From contig URGQ01000003.1 of the NCBI GenBank assembly GCA_900547385.1, positions 1 to 64,000 on the forward strand: a DNA stretch of 64,000 nucleotides, in the 5' to 3' direction. The DNA is from an uncultured Oscillospiraceae bacterium. GTDB taxonomy: Bacteria; Bacillota; Clostridia; Oscillospirales; Ruminococcaceae. This document shows positions 44,711 to 53,575 of this stretch, piece after piece. The notes beneath the pieces were generated by a model. The model searched no databases and was not told the origin of the DNA. It was given only the letters and a program-made list of their open reading frames with translations. Each line of letters opens with the position of its first letter. Position 1 is the stretch's first letter. The translations under genes were made by a program, and so were the position numbers.

Positions 44711-44787
44711 CACAAGACTTGTGGACTGTGCACAGGCCAGGCCTTTTTTGTCATGCTTATTGTATTCTACTTCTCACAAGTTGTCAA
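44711..44787 (-). promoter_or_regulatory. pflB promoter with CACAA-type dyads
   Basis: Minus strand TTGACA (44782-44787), 17-nt spacer, TACAAT (44759-44764). A dyad CACAA-GAC-TTGTG (44711-44723) lies downstream of the start and ACAA-G-TTGT (44776-44784) overlaps the -35. They loosely resemble redox-regulator sites, but neither fits the Rex consensus. Confidence 0.65.
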
Positions 44788-44892
44788 GAGTTTAACAAGA
44801 GTTTATTCCGGAAATGTATTGCACTTATTCCTGAATGTTTATACTATACCATTTTAGTACAGTTTATGCAAGCAGCAAATCGCCAAAATTGC
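44788..44892. other. AT-rich intergenic stretch
   Basis: Upstream of pflB, with CATACTATACCATTTTAG-like AT-rich sequence; no gene, repeat or RNA recognised. Confidence 0.35.
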
Positions 44893-44926
44893 AAAGAAAA
44901 GCGGCATGCTTTTTACACATACCGCC
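44893..44926 (-). terminator. Terminator of the PfkB kinase gene
   Basis: Minus strand GCGGTATG / CATGCCGC hairpin followed by TTTTCTTT. Confidence 0.65.
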
Positions 44927-44980
44927 AAAGAGCCTACTATTTTGCCGCCGGATTCATCACAAAAGAACTATCTTGCGGCA

Positions 44981-45955
44981 TTATTTCCCTGTAAGACCGG
45001 TGGGGATCACCGGGGTACGGGGGCGCTTCTGCTCCCGCACCAGCTGCCAAATGAGCTCCGGACTGATCGCTGGATTGATGGTGGTGCGGGCCTGCAAAGC
45101 CGCCAGCGCCGCACCCATGGCAAAGTCCATGGTATCCCCCAGCCAGTAGCGCTGCGCCGCACTGTACAGCAGCCCCGCCATGAAGCTATCGCCCGCGCCG
45201 GTGGCGTTTTCCACCTGCTGCAGGGGACGGGTACGGCTCCACAGCCGCTGGCCCATGGCATCGGCATAGTAACAGCCCCGGGAACCGGCGCTGATGATAA
45301 CCCGGCGCACCCCCTGGGCCAAAATGCCCTCCGCTGCCCGGAAGTAGTCCACTTCGCAGCGGATAGAACGGCCGGAAAGAATCTCGGCCTCCAAACGGTT
45401 GGGCTTCAGGGTATCGATGCCTCGCAGCACCGGACGCATCCGGCGGGCGTAGGCGGTAGAAACGGGATCGGCGAAGATGGGGACACTGCCCCCGAAGGTG
45501 CGGATAATATAGCGCAGCGTTTCCTGCGGCAGGCAACCATCCACCACGATAGCAGCCGCCGCTGAGAGCTTGTCCCGCATGGGTTCCAGCCGGGCAGGGG
45601 TCAGCTCCTGCAGAATGCGCATATCGCTGAGGGCGACGGCCATTTCGCCATCGCTGCGGTGGATGGAAACATAGGACGAGCTGTTTTTTCCGGGCAGGGT
45701 GATAAAGCTATCGGTGGCGATGCCGCATTCCCGGCACCAGGAGCGGATCTTTTCGCCGTACATGTCCTCCCCCACCGTGGTGATAAGGCGGGTAGGCAGC
45801 CCCAATCGGGCCGTATTCTCACAGACATTGCGGGTGACGCCCCCCACGGAAACCGAAAGGGTGCCGGGGTTGCTGTCCTCCATCACCAGTCTGGCGGCGC
45901 TTTCGCCCATGATATCCACATTGGCCGCGCCGATACCGACGATCTCTTTTGGCAA
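44981..45955 (-). CDS. PfkB-family sugar/nucleoside kinase
   Basis: A 324-residue ribokinase-fold kinase: N-terminal GIGAANVDIMG, the GG of VSVGGVTRNVCENTARLG near 37, and the catalytic NATGAGDSFMAGLLY near 245, whose Asp is the general base. The N-terminal pattern resembles pseudouridine kinases, but no PsuG glycosidase gene adjoins, so the substrate is open. The start is the rare TTG at 45955, well supported by AAAGGAGG 8 nt upstream. Monocistronic with its own terminator. Confidence 0.86.
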   Translation of the reverse strand: MPKEIVGIGAANVDIMGESAARLVMEDSNPGTLSVSVGGVTRNVCENTARLGLPTRLITTVGEDMYGEKIRSWCRECGIATDSFITLPGKNSSSYVSIHRSDGEMAVALSDMRILQELTPARLEPMRDKLSAAAAIVVDGCLPQETLRYIIRTFGGSVPIFADPVSTAYARRMRPVLRGIDTLKPNRLEAEILSGRSIRCEVDYFRAAEGILAQGVRRVIISAGSRGCYYADAMGQRLWSRTRPLQQVENATGAGDSFMAGLLYSAAQRYWLGDTMDFAMGAALAALQARTTINPAISPELIWQLVREQKRPRTPVIPTGLTGK

Positions 45956-46099
45956 GGCGGTATCCTCCTTTGGATTTACTGCCCTATATTATACACCAAA
46001 AAGAGGGTTTTTCAAGGGGTGGAAATCCGGGTGGGTACGCGCGTGCCGGATGGGAAAGTCCGGTACAGAGGGAGGGCGGCGCAGCCGCGCGCCCTCTGC

Positions 46100-46963
46100 T
46101 CAATCCCAGAAATGGCAGAGCAGCTCCTCAGCAGTTTTTTGGCTGGTGCGGGTATAGCGCGGGATGCGGATGAGACAGGCGGGATCCCGGGTAAGGCAGC
46201 AGGGCTTGCCCTCCACACCGAGGGAAGCGGCAAAGCCCAGCTGCTCCAGCAGTTCCTGGCTGTGGCGGCTGTAGGAGCCGAAGGGGTAGGTAAAGGTATC
46301 GGGGCGTCTGCCGGTCATCTCCTCAATGCGGTCCTGCGCCTTTTGCAGGTCGGCACCCACGGCGGCAAAATACTGTTCAGTGGTTTCATCCTTGCGCTGG
46401 GCGGCGCCGCGGCGGGGATCACCGGTCTTGTGCAGATTATAGGTGTGGTTCTGGATCTCAATGAGGCCGCTTTCCATCATTTCGTTGATCATATCCCAAG
46501 TAATGTGGGAGTAATTTTCCTTATTTTCATCAAGCTCACTGTATTTATCGGTCTCCCCCACGATGATGGAGATGACGGCTTTCATCTGATATTTTTGCAG
46601 CAGCGGGTAGGCATTCAGGTAATTATTATAGTAGCCGTCATCAAAGGTGATCATCACCGGCTTTTCTGGCAAAGGCGCGCCCTGCTGCACATAGGCGATG
46701 AGATCACTCATCACCACGGTGGTGCAGCCCTGCCGCTGTAAATAAAGGAGGTCCTCCTCCAAGGCCTGCGGCGTAATGACATAATCCCCTGCCTTTTTAG
46801 GATTGGAATGGACGCCGTGGTACATCAGCACCGGAAGGCGCACCTCCTGCGAGACCGACAATCTGCGCATTGCCGGAATGATGCGTCCGCTGCCCCACCA
46901 CACCGCACTTATCAGCAGTACTGCCGCCAGCACCATCACCAAAAGCCGCTTCCACCATGTCAT
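46100..46963 (-). CDS. Membrane-anchored polysaccharide deacetylase (NodB domain)
   Basis: A 287-residue protein with an uncleaved N-terminal signal anchor (residues 5-26) and an extracellular CE4 domain. Metal and catalytic motifs are MITFDDGYYNN near 103, IQNHTYNLH near 165 and FTYPFGSYS near 222. Members remove acetyl groups from peptidoglycan or other surface glycans, and many adjust lysozyme resistance or sporulation. AAAGGAGG precedes the ATG. Substrate not evident. Confidence 0.9.
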   Translation of the reverse strand: MTWWKRLLVMVLAAVLLISAVWWGSGRIIPAMRRLSVSQEVRLPVLMYHGVHSNPKKAGDYVITPQALEEDLLYLQRQGCTTVVMSDLIAYVQQGAPLPEKPVMITFDDGYYNNYLNAYPLLQKYQMKAVISIIVGETDKYSELDENKENYSHITWDMINEMMESGLIEIQNHTYNLHKTGDPRRGAAQRKDETTEQYFAAVGADLQKAQDRIEEMTGRRPDTFTYPFGSYSRHSQELLEQLGFAASLGVEGKPCCLTRDPACLIRIPRYTRTSQKTAEELLCHFWD

Positions 46964-47069
46964 GGGAGTCCCTCCTTTTGCCGCTTCTTCTGCTATTTGT
47001 ATGCGCCGGGGCTTGACGGTATCACCGCCCGGCGGGTATACTGGAAAAAATAAAGGAGTGTGATTTTAT

Positions 47070-47354
47070 ATGGTACGGCATATCGTAATGTACCGCCTAA
47101 AGGACGAAAACAAAGAGGAAAACGCCCGGCAGATGAAGGAAAAGCTGGAGGGACTCAATGGAAAAATAGAGGGGCTGCATGGGCTGCGCATCGACCTGGA
47201 CTGCAACAGCCACCAGTACGATGTGTGCCTGACCGCGGATTTTGACGACCTGGCGGCGCTGAAGAGCTATAAAAATCATCCGCTGCATGTAGCGGCTTCC
47301 GACTTTGTGCATGAGGTAATGACCGAGCGTTCGGCCTTCGATTTTGAGGTGTAA
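47070..47354 (+). CDS. Dabb-family (stress-responsive A/B barrel) protein
   Basis: A 94-residue protein with the Dabb ferredoxin-like dimer fold: VRHIVMYRLKD at the start, the central LRIDLDC and YDVCLTADFDDLAALKSYKNHPLH with the conserved H-P-x-H. Function in bacteria is unknown; some relatives act in polyketide cyclisation or stress. AGGAGTGTG precedes the ATG. It stands alone, diverging from the deacetylase. Confidence 0.88.
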   Translation: MVRHIVMYRLKDENKEENARQMKEKLEGLNGKIEGLHGLRIDLDCNSHQYDVCLTADFDDLAALKSYKNHPLHVAASDFVHEVMTERSAFDFEV

Positions 47355-47468
47355 TGCCCCTTTGCAACCGTCGGTTGCGGAAAATCCAACGAAAAGCGGT
47401 GGCCTGCCACCGCATTTTCCTCTATGATAGGATTACAAGATAAGCCACTATCCCGAAAGGAGAAAAAT

Positions 47469-48047
47469 ATGACACTGGGAGAGCGTATTGCATACTACCG
47501 TAAAAAAGCGGGTTATTCGCAGGAGGGGCTGGCGGAGCGGCTGGGGGTCAGCCGGCAGGCCATCAGCAAATGGGAGACCGGCGAAGCCACCCCCGACGCC
47601 GAACGCATCATTGCGCTGGCGGCGGCACTGGGTATTTCCACCGATACCCTGCTGCTGGGCAAAGAAGAGCCGGAACGCCCTTACACGGAAGCGGAAACGG
47701 TACGGCAGCCCGCCCCCACCCCGGAATGGCTGGATCATCTGCCCCGGCATATCGGGCGGCTGTTCCGGGAGAAAGGCTATATTGCCGGGTATATTGTGGC
47801 GGCGCAGGGGCTGGGGATCCTGCTGGTGGGGTTGCTGGCGCGCTTCGGCTTTGGCAGTATTCTTTCCATGCAGAACAGTGCGTGGGGCATGCAGGGCTTC
47901 TGGGACAACATGAGCGGTATGGGCGGCATGTCCGCCGCCTTCCGGTTCCCGATCATCTTTGCTGATATCCTCTGTATCCTCGGCGGCATCGTTATCATCG
48001 GTGGGGTGGCGCTGGCGATCATCTGGAAAAAGCGGGGACAACAATAA
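47469..48047 (+). CDS. XRE-family regulator with C-terminal membrane helices
   Basis: A 192-residue protein with a Cro/C1 helix-turn-helix at residues 5-60 (GYSQEGLAERLGVSRQAISKWETGEATPD) and two hydrophobic segments (about 115-135 and 160-185) with a methionine/glycine-rich loop between. Membrane-tethered XRE regulators are frequent in Clostridia. AAAGGAG 6 nt before the ATG sets the start. It is followed 12 nt later by the SPL-like radical SAM gene, so they are probably co-transcribed. Confidence 0.87.
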   Translation: MTLGERIAYYRKKAGYSQEGLAERLGVSRQAISKWETGEATPDAERIIALAAALGISTDTLLLGKEEPERPYTEAETVRQPAPTPEWLDHLPRHIGRLFREKGYIAGYIVAAQGLGILLVGLLARFGFGSILSMQNSAWGMQGFWDNMSGMGGMSAAFRFPIIFADILCILGGIVIIGGVALAIIWKKRGQQ

Positions 48048-48059
48048 AGGAGTGGCAGC

Positions 48060-48923
48060 ATGCACTATGTAATGGCTAAGGGGATCCTTTCCGCCGGGGG
48101 AAATATAAACCTGTACCGGGGCTGCACCCATGGGTGTATCTACTGTGATTCCCGCAGCCGGTGCTATCACATCGACCATGCATTTGAGGATGTGGAGGTA
48201 AAGCAGAACGCCGTGGAACTGCTGGAGGACGCCCTGCGGCGGCGCCGGGCCCCCTGCATGGTGGGGACCGGCTCCATGACCGACCCCTACCTGCCGCTGG
48301 AGGCGAAGCTAAGGCTGACCCGCCGGGCGATAGAGGTGGTGGAGCGCTATGGCTGCGGCTTTACCGTTATCACCAAAAGTGACTTGATCCTACGGGATCT
48401 TGACCTGCTGAGCCGCATCCAACAGAACGCCAAATGCGTGGTACAGATGACCCTGACCACAGCTGATGAGACGCTGTGCCGCAAGCTGGAACCGAATGTG
48501 TGCACTACCGCCCGCCGCTGTGAGGTACTGCGGGAGCTGCAAAAGGCCGGCATTCCCACGGTGGTGTGGCTTTCCCCCATTTTGCCTTTTATCAACGATA
48601 CCGAGGAGAATATCTCCACCCTGCTGGACCGCTGTGAAGAAGCCGGTGTACGGGGGATCCTCTGCTTTGGCATGGGGCTGACGCTGCGGGAGGGCAACCG
48701 GGAATACTTTTACACCCAACTGGATGAGCTGTTTCCTGGCCTGAGCGAGCGTTACCGCCGCACCTACGGCGACCGTTATGAGGTGACCAGTCCCCACAAC
48801 GACCGGCTGATGCGGCTATTCCATGCACAGTGCGAAGCCGCCGGGATCCTGCACAATAACAACGCCATCCTTCAATATCTGCATGAGTACGAAACGCCGC
48901 TGCAGCAGCTTAGCCTATGGTGA
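48060..48923 (+). CDS. SPL-family radical SAM protein
   Basis: A 287-residue radical SAM enzyme of the spore photoproduct lyase-like group (COG1533): cluster motif C22, C26, C29 in GCTHGCIYCD, then MVGTGSMTDPYLPLE and ITKSDLILRDLDLL. It is shorter than true SplB and lacks its N-terminal domain, so DNA repair should not be assumed. AAAGGAGTGG precedes the ATG. Position after the XRE gene suggests joint expression. Confidence 0.87.
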   Translation: MHYVMAKGILSAGGNINLYRGCTHGCIYCDSRSRCYHIDHAFEDVEVKQNAVELLEDALRRRRAPCMVGTGSMTDPYLPLEAKLRLTRRAIEVVERYGCGFTVITKSDLILRDLDLLSRIQQNAKCVVQMTLTTADETLCRKLEPNVCTTARRCEVLRELQKAGIPTVVWLSPILPFINDTEENISTLLDRCEEAGVRGILCFGMGLTLREGNREYFYTQLDELFPGLSERYRRTYGDRYEVTSPHNDRLMRLFHAQCEAAGILHNNNAILQYLHEYETPLQQLSLW

Positions 48924-48962
48924 GCCGCTGCGGCGGTTTTTGCGAATTGGTGGGTTTCGCAA

Positions 48963-49047
48963 GCCGCCCGCAGGGCAAGCCGTCCTGCGGACGGCTTCGG
49001 CGGCGCAGCCGCCGGGTTCGGCTTCGCCGAACCGCCCTGCGGGCGGC
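48963..49047. repeat. Cruciform element copy D
   Basis: Outer stem GCCGCCCGCAGGGC (48963-48976) pairs perfectly with 49034-49047. Inner hairpins: AAGCCGTCC-tgc-GGACGGCTT (48977-48997), CGGCGGC-gca-GCCGCCG (48998-49014, identical to the first arm of copy C), GGTTCGGC-ttc-GCCGAACC (49015-49033). All stems abut. Confidence 0.92.
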
Positions 49048-49117
49048 ACCCCTGTTTCTGCTGGAATTATAGCAGAAGCAGCATCCGCAGCGGCAAACCC
49101 GCAGAAGGTGTAAGGGC

Positions 49118-49157
49118 AAAAAACGCAGAAAACCGGGCAGCCATTCCGCTGCCCGGT
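49118..49157 (-). terminator. Terminator of the FAD oxidoreductase remnant
   Basis: ACCGGGCAG / CTGCCCGGT hairpin; minus strand continues TTTTCTGCGTTTTTT. Confidence 0.75.
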
Positions 49158-49192
49158 ATGCTTTTGGCGTGGGACAATCCCGCACCACTGAT

Positions 49193-50539
49193 TTACCACT
49201 GATGGAACGACTCCAGGTGCTTGGCATTTTCACGAGCCTTAGCGGCCAGCTTGGTGTAGAGGCCATGATTCTTTTCCTCCACCAGCTCCTGGTAGCCCTT
49301 ATCGATCGAAAGAAACTTTTCGTTTCTCGGCAGCGGAACATCCTGTTCCACCAGGATATCCTGAACTCGCCTGATATCCACACCACGCAGGCTGGTGCCC
49401 TGAGAAAGCGCCACCGCCGCGGCTACGCCGGCGGCCTGGCCAGTGCCAACGCACTGGGGGATCAGATTCAGCCAGTCGATGGCCACATCATCCGCCGAAA
49501 TATGTCTGCCGGGGCACAGCAAGCCTTCCACCTTCTGCGGAACAATGGCCCGGTAGGGGATCTCGACCGGTCCGCAATCATTGATGGAGCAGATGGTGCT
49601 GTGCCAGGCGATAACATCCTCAAACTCATGCGCAAAGGCCCAGTCATTCGCGGACATCACATACTCACCGGTCAGCCTGCGGCTGCACCTGGCACCCAGC
49701 TGCGGCGCAATATCATAAAGATATGCATTGCGGAACGCCATGGGGACAGCTTCCTTCAGATAGGCCAACACCTCCCGCATGCTGGCGCGGGTCGCCATCT
49801 CGGTCTCGGTTTGATCCTTGATCTTGGTACAGTCCTTTTCGGTGTGCCAGTTATTGATCCAGCACATCTCATTGGAATTGGTGGGCAGCGGCATGGCCCG
49901 GAATCCGGCGACCTTGCTGATGCTGCCGCGCAGCGCCGCAAAGGCCTCAGGCCGGGTACGCTTCCATTCCTCAAAGAGATCCCAATTGATGCCCGCGATG
50001 CGCCAAACCAGCGCCGTGGTGCTGGAACGGGTCTCCGCATCCGCCAAACTGGCGAAGGGCGCGCCGGTTTGGGAGAAGATATCTCCATCGCCGGTGGCAT
50101 CGATAACCGCCTTGGCAAAGATAGCCTGACGGCCCTCCTTACTCTCAAATACTACACCCTTTACAGTGTTCCCCTCCATAATGGGACATACGCCAGTACT
50201 GTGGTACAGCACCCGGATAGACTGCCGCTCCTCCAGCAGCATCTTATCCAGTTCAATTTTCAGCTGGTTCGGTTCAAAATAGACCGAGCGTACCAGCCGG
50301 TGAGGGGAATCCTCTCCACGGCTCCAGCAGTCGTGGATTGCCTTCCAGCTATCGCAAAGAAGGGGATCGGTGCTGCCCATTTGGGCGCCCTCCGGGCCGC
50401 GCACGGCACCGGGGATGTGCTTCATGCGCTGGAACCATTCCTCCTGCAGACCCTTTACAAACTGTTTATCATACCAAGAAAGATCCGGAACCATAATGAC
50501 ATATCCACCGGTCACATCGCCGCCGGAATAGCCATAGCG
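49193..50539 (-). pseudogene. FAD-dependent oxidoreductase lacking its N-terminal FAD-binding motif
   Basis: From a GTG at 50515 about 440 residues can be read; in the same frame similarity continues upstream as RYGYSGGDVTGGYVIMVPDL, which in this family (FAD_oxidored type) follows the GxGxxG Rossmann segment by about 35-40 residues. That segment is absent; MmgE/PrpD sequence takes its place. The rest looks intact: IDATGDGD, GRHISADD, PQCVGTGQAAGVAAA. Without the dinucleotide loop FAD binding is unlikely. No ribosome site precedes the GTG, though the preceding stop overlaps it (GTGA). Confidence 0.75.
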
Positions 50540-51549
50540 ATGGGTCCGCTGAACTGCACATCTACCTGATTAGCCACGGAATACTGATCGGGATTCGCCA
50601 CAAAGGCCGCGGTATGGCAGTCGATCGCCTCGATCTGCTCCGGGGAGAAGTGGTATTTTTCCTGCAGGATCGCAAAGGCATCCAGCACGCTGTGGAGATA
50701 GCGGCACACGGGGTATGGTTTATAGTGATACTCGGTAAAGAACCAGCGGGAGCCCAGTTCCTCTACTACCTTTTCGGGGTCCCATACATCCGGCTCCCGG
50801 CAGTAAATATGAGGGAAGCCGTATTCACTATCCAGGGTATACTCATTTCCGGTATAGCCCAGCTCGGCCATCTCGGCCGCCTGCACCGCGCCCTGGGCCA
50901 TCCAGGAAACCGGCACATATTTGATCATGGACTTGGGGGAGGTAGATTCCCAGTCGCGGCAGACACCCAGTGAGCAGTAATAGGCCGCGATGCCGATGGC
51001 ATTGCGCATCTGCTTCTCGTTCAGCTTCATCAGCATACCGCAGCCCACCGCAGCGCCAATGATGTGCTCATTGCTGTTGCCGAAGAAATCGGGGGTCTTG
51101 CCGTATTTCATAATGGACTTTGTCATAATGCTAAGCAGCACGCGGGAAAGCCGCCGGGCTACCTCCTGGCCGACACACAGTGCCGCCAGCAGCTCCTTGC
51201 CGGTGGAGCCGCGCTCCTCCGCCACTGCCAGAATGGCAGGGATCACGATGGGCGGCACATGGGGCACAGGGTCCATATCCAGGCCGTTCCACAGCTCCGC
51301 ATTGCAGAAAGCCGCCACAGCCGCAGAAGACTTTCCGCCTACGCCGATCAGGCTGGCCGCACCGTTGCTCCCCTGCCGGCGTGCAAACATTATACCGATC
51401 TTGCCCTTATCGGAAGCAATGCCGCCCAGCGCGTTTCCCAGTCCATCCAGCAGTACCCGCTTGGATTCATGGATCACTTCCGCCGGGATCTTATCATAAT
51501 CGGCATATTCCAACGCAAATTTTACAAATTCATCGGTGACATTCCTCAT
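50512..51549 (-). pseudogene. MmgE/PrpD-family protein truncated at its C-terminus
   Basis: A 345-residue reading with the N-terminal helical domain and active-site region of MmgE/PrpD proteins (2-methylcitrate dehydratase/aconitate-decarboxylase-like): LLDGLGNALGGIASDKG, NGLDMDPVPHVPP, YKPYPVCRYLHSVLDA. Full-length members have about 450-480 residues. The sequence follows the family to VQFSGPIAMA and then stops within nine codons where it runs into the FAD oxidoreductase gene. About 110-130 C-terminal residues are missing. AAAGGCG precedes the ATG. Residual function is doubtful. Confidence 0.72.
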
Positions 51550-51669
51550 ATTGCAGTCGCCTTTCTTTCTTATGTTCTATCCATGGACAAATATATTGTA
51601 TCTTGTCAAAGTTCATAAAATCAAGAAGAAGAAATGGTACATACTTGTGTAGTTTTTGTTTCATGGCTA

Positions 51670-51701
51670 TAAAAAAGACTCTCCCCTGCGGAAGAGTCTC
51701 C
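51670..51701 (-). terminator. Terminator of the mreB-like gene
   Basis: Minus strand GAGACTCT / AGAGTCTTTTTT hairpin with T6. Confidence 0.8.
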
Positions 51702-51722
51702 TATTTTTATTCAATTTAACGG

Positions 51723-52745
51723 TTACCGGCTGGAATAATTGGTGTAGCTGACAAAGCCGTCATACAGCTTACCCAGATATTCGAAGCTCTTGCCGGTACC
51801 GATGGCCACTGCCTCGATGGGGTTTTCGGCCAAATGCGCCCGGATGCGCACCCGGCTGGTAATGAGCTTATCCAAACCATCCAGCATGGCGCCGCCGCCG
51901 GTCATCAGCAGGCCGTTTTTCTCAATATCCGCCACCAGCTCGGGCGGGGTCTGCTCCATCACCGATTGCAGCGCCGTGATGATGCGCTCCACCTCGATGC
52001 GCAGCGGCATCTCCAGCTCGTAGCTGGAAAGGGTGATCTTCTGCGGCAGGCCGGTCACCAGGTTGCGGCCCTTCACCTCTACGGTCTTTTCAGGCTGGCC
52101 CTCGGTCCACACGGTACCGATCTCCCGCTTGACACGGTCGGCGGTGGAATCGCCGATAAGGACATTGTAGGTGCTGCGCACATACCGCACAATGGCCGCG
52201 TTCATCTTATTGCCGGCCATCTTCACCGAGCTCTTGCAAACAATACCGTTTAGGGAAAGCACTGCGATATCGCTGGTGCCGCCGCCGATATCCAGCACCA
52301 CGATGCCGCCGGGACGGGTAATATCCATCCCCGCGCCAATGGCAGCCGCGACCGGCTCCTCAATGAGGTAAACATTGCGGGCGCCGCTGGACATCACCGT
52401 ATCAATGACGGAACGGGATTCCACCTCGGTAATGGCGCTGGGCACACAAACGCAGACGCGGGGCTTAAAGACCCGGCTGGGGTTCACCTTGGCAAAGAAG
52501 TGCTTGAGCATCTGCTCGGTCACCTCATAATCACTGATGACGCCATCCTCCAGGGGGCGCACCACCCGGATATCCGAAGCAGTCTTGCCCAGCATCGTGT
52601 AGGCTTCATCGCCCACGGCCAGCACCTGCCCGTTGCGCTCATCCATCGCCACTATGGAAGGCTCCCGCAGAACAATGCCTTTTCCGGCTATATAGATCAG
52701 GGTCGTAGCGGTACCCAGGTCAATTCCGATATCATTTGCAAACAC
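51723..52745 (-). CDS. mreB: Rod-shape determining protein MreB/Mbl
   Basis: Actin-like filament protein that guides sidewall synthesis. The 340-residue protein has the phosphate-1 motif GIDLGTATTLIYIAGKG, connect-1, phosphate-2 VVLDIGGGTSDIAVLSL near 160 and the adenosine motif MTGGGAMLDGLDK near 285. The start is GTG with GAGGGA about 10 nt upstream. No mreC/mreD follow, so this is likely a stand-alone Mbl/MreB paralogue. A CATTATC-atct-GATAATG palindrome (about 52817-52834) lies upstream in the promoter region. Confidence 0.93.
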   Translation of the reverse strand: MFANDIGIDLGTATTLIYIAGKGIVLREPSIVAMDERNGQVLAVGDEAYTMLGKTASDIRVVRPLEDGVISDYEVTEQMLKHFFAKVNPSRVFKPRVCVCVPSAITEVESRSVIDTVMSSGARNVYLIEEPVAAAIGAGMDITRPGGIVVLDIGGGTSDIAVLSLNGIVCKSSVKMAGNKMNAAIVRYVRSTYNVLIGDSTADRVKREIGTVWTEGQPEKTVEVKGRNLVTGLPQKITLSSYELEMPLRIEVERIITALQSVMEQTPPELVADIEKNGLLMTGGGAMLDGLDKLITSRVRIRAHLAENPIEAVAIGTGKSFEYLGKLYDGFVSYTNYSSR

Positions 52746-52873
52746 CTTGATATTCCCTCATTTCGCTGTAGCTTTGGCCGCCGAGGCGACCTTTCCCATT
52801 TATGAATTTATCATACCATTATCATCTGATAATGTCAAAGCCGGGGCGGCACATTTCGCAGTAAATTCACAAT

Positions 52874-53575
52874 TTACCCTTTATTGCCCTCTAGTTTTTT
52901 GCCCTCCGGCCGAGGGGTACGCAGCACCGCCGCAGCAGTCACGCTTTCGGCGCCCTGCGCCAGCAGGAGCGCGGCGCAGTTTTCCAGCGTTGCCCCGGTG
53001 GTAATAATGTCGTCAATGAGCAGAATATGCTCACCGGGCGGCAGCTTCCTTTCCCCGGCCCGGTAGCTTTCCTTCGCCAGCGTGATGCGGGCCGCCCGGC
53101 CCGCCGCCGCGTGGGCGGTCGCTCGGCCATCCCGGGCCAGCACACCCTCCCGCAATGGCAGTCCCAGTTCCCCGGCCAGGTACTGCGCCAGCAGTTTGGA
53201 TTGATTATACCCCCGGTGGCGTTCCCTCTCCAGCGGCATTGGCACATAGGTCACAGCCGTCAGCCGCGGCAGCAGGCCGCTTTGCCGCACCGCTTCCGTC
53301 AGCATCCCGCCAAAAAGCGGCAGGCTTTCCCGCACGCCCTCAAATTTCAGCTGCTCCATCCCGGCGCGAAAGGCCCCCTCATACCGGGCGCACCATAGTA
53401 TTCCCCGGCAGCCGAATACCTCCGGCTCCCAGAAAAATTCCCCTGCCTGCGGCTGTTGCTTCTGGCAGCTCTCACACAGCAGTTCCTCCCAGCCGCACAG
53501 CGTCCCGCACAGCAGGCACCGCGGCGGGTACAGCAGGTTGGTCACTATTTCCCGCAGCGTCACATGGTCACTCAT
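52874..53575 (-). CDS. comF: ComF-family phosphoribosyltransferase-like protein
   Basis: A 233-residue competence-type protein: N-terminal zinc cysteines (PPRCLLCGTLCGWEELLCESC) and C-terminal PRTase domain with the PRPP loop LLIDDIITTGATLENCA near 190. ComF helps draw single-stranded DNA into cells in competent bacteria; in Clostridia the role is unproven. It overlaps the recD2 stop by 8 nt with AGGAG upstream, so the pair is coupled. Confidence 0.92.
   Translation of the reverse strand: MSDHVTLREIVTNLLYPPRCLLCGTLCGWEELLCESCQKQQPQAGEFFWEPEVFGCRGILWCARYEGAFRAGMEQLKFEGVRESLPLFGGMLTEAVRQSGLLPRLTAVTYVPMPLERERHRGYNQSKLLAQYLAGELGLPLREGVLARDGRATAHAAAGRAARITLAKESYRAGERKLPPGEHILLIDDIITTGATLENCAALLLAQGAESVTAAAVLRTPRPEGKKLEGNKG

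Noticed and set aside
44705..44787. Rex-binding site at pflB
   Set aside because: The CACAA dyads do not match TTGTGA-N-TCACAA spacing closely enough; kept only as unnamed dyads.
46020..46099. Another cruciform copy at the GGCGGCGCAGCCGCGC hairpin after the deacetylase gene
   Set aside because: It is a single extended hairpin without an outer stem or three arms.
48060..48923. Spore photoproduct lyase (splB)
   Set aside because: Shorter than SplB and without its N-terminal region; only the radical SAM SPL-like family can be supported.
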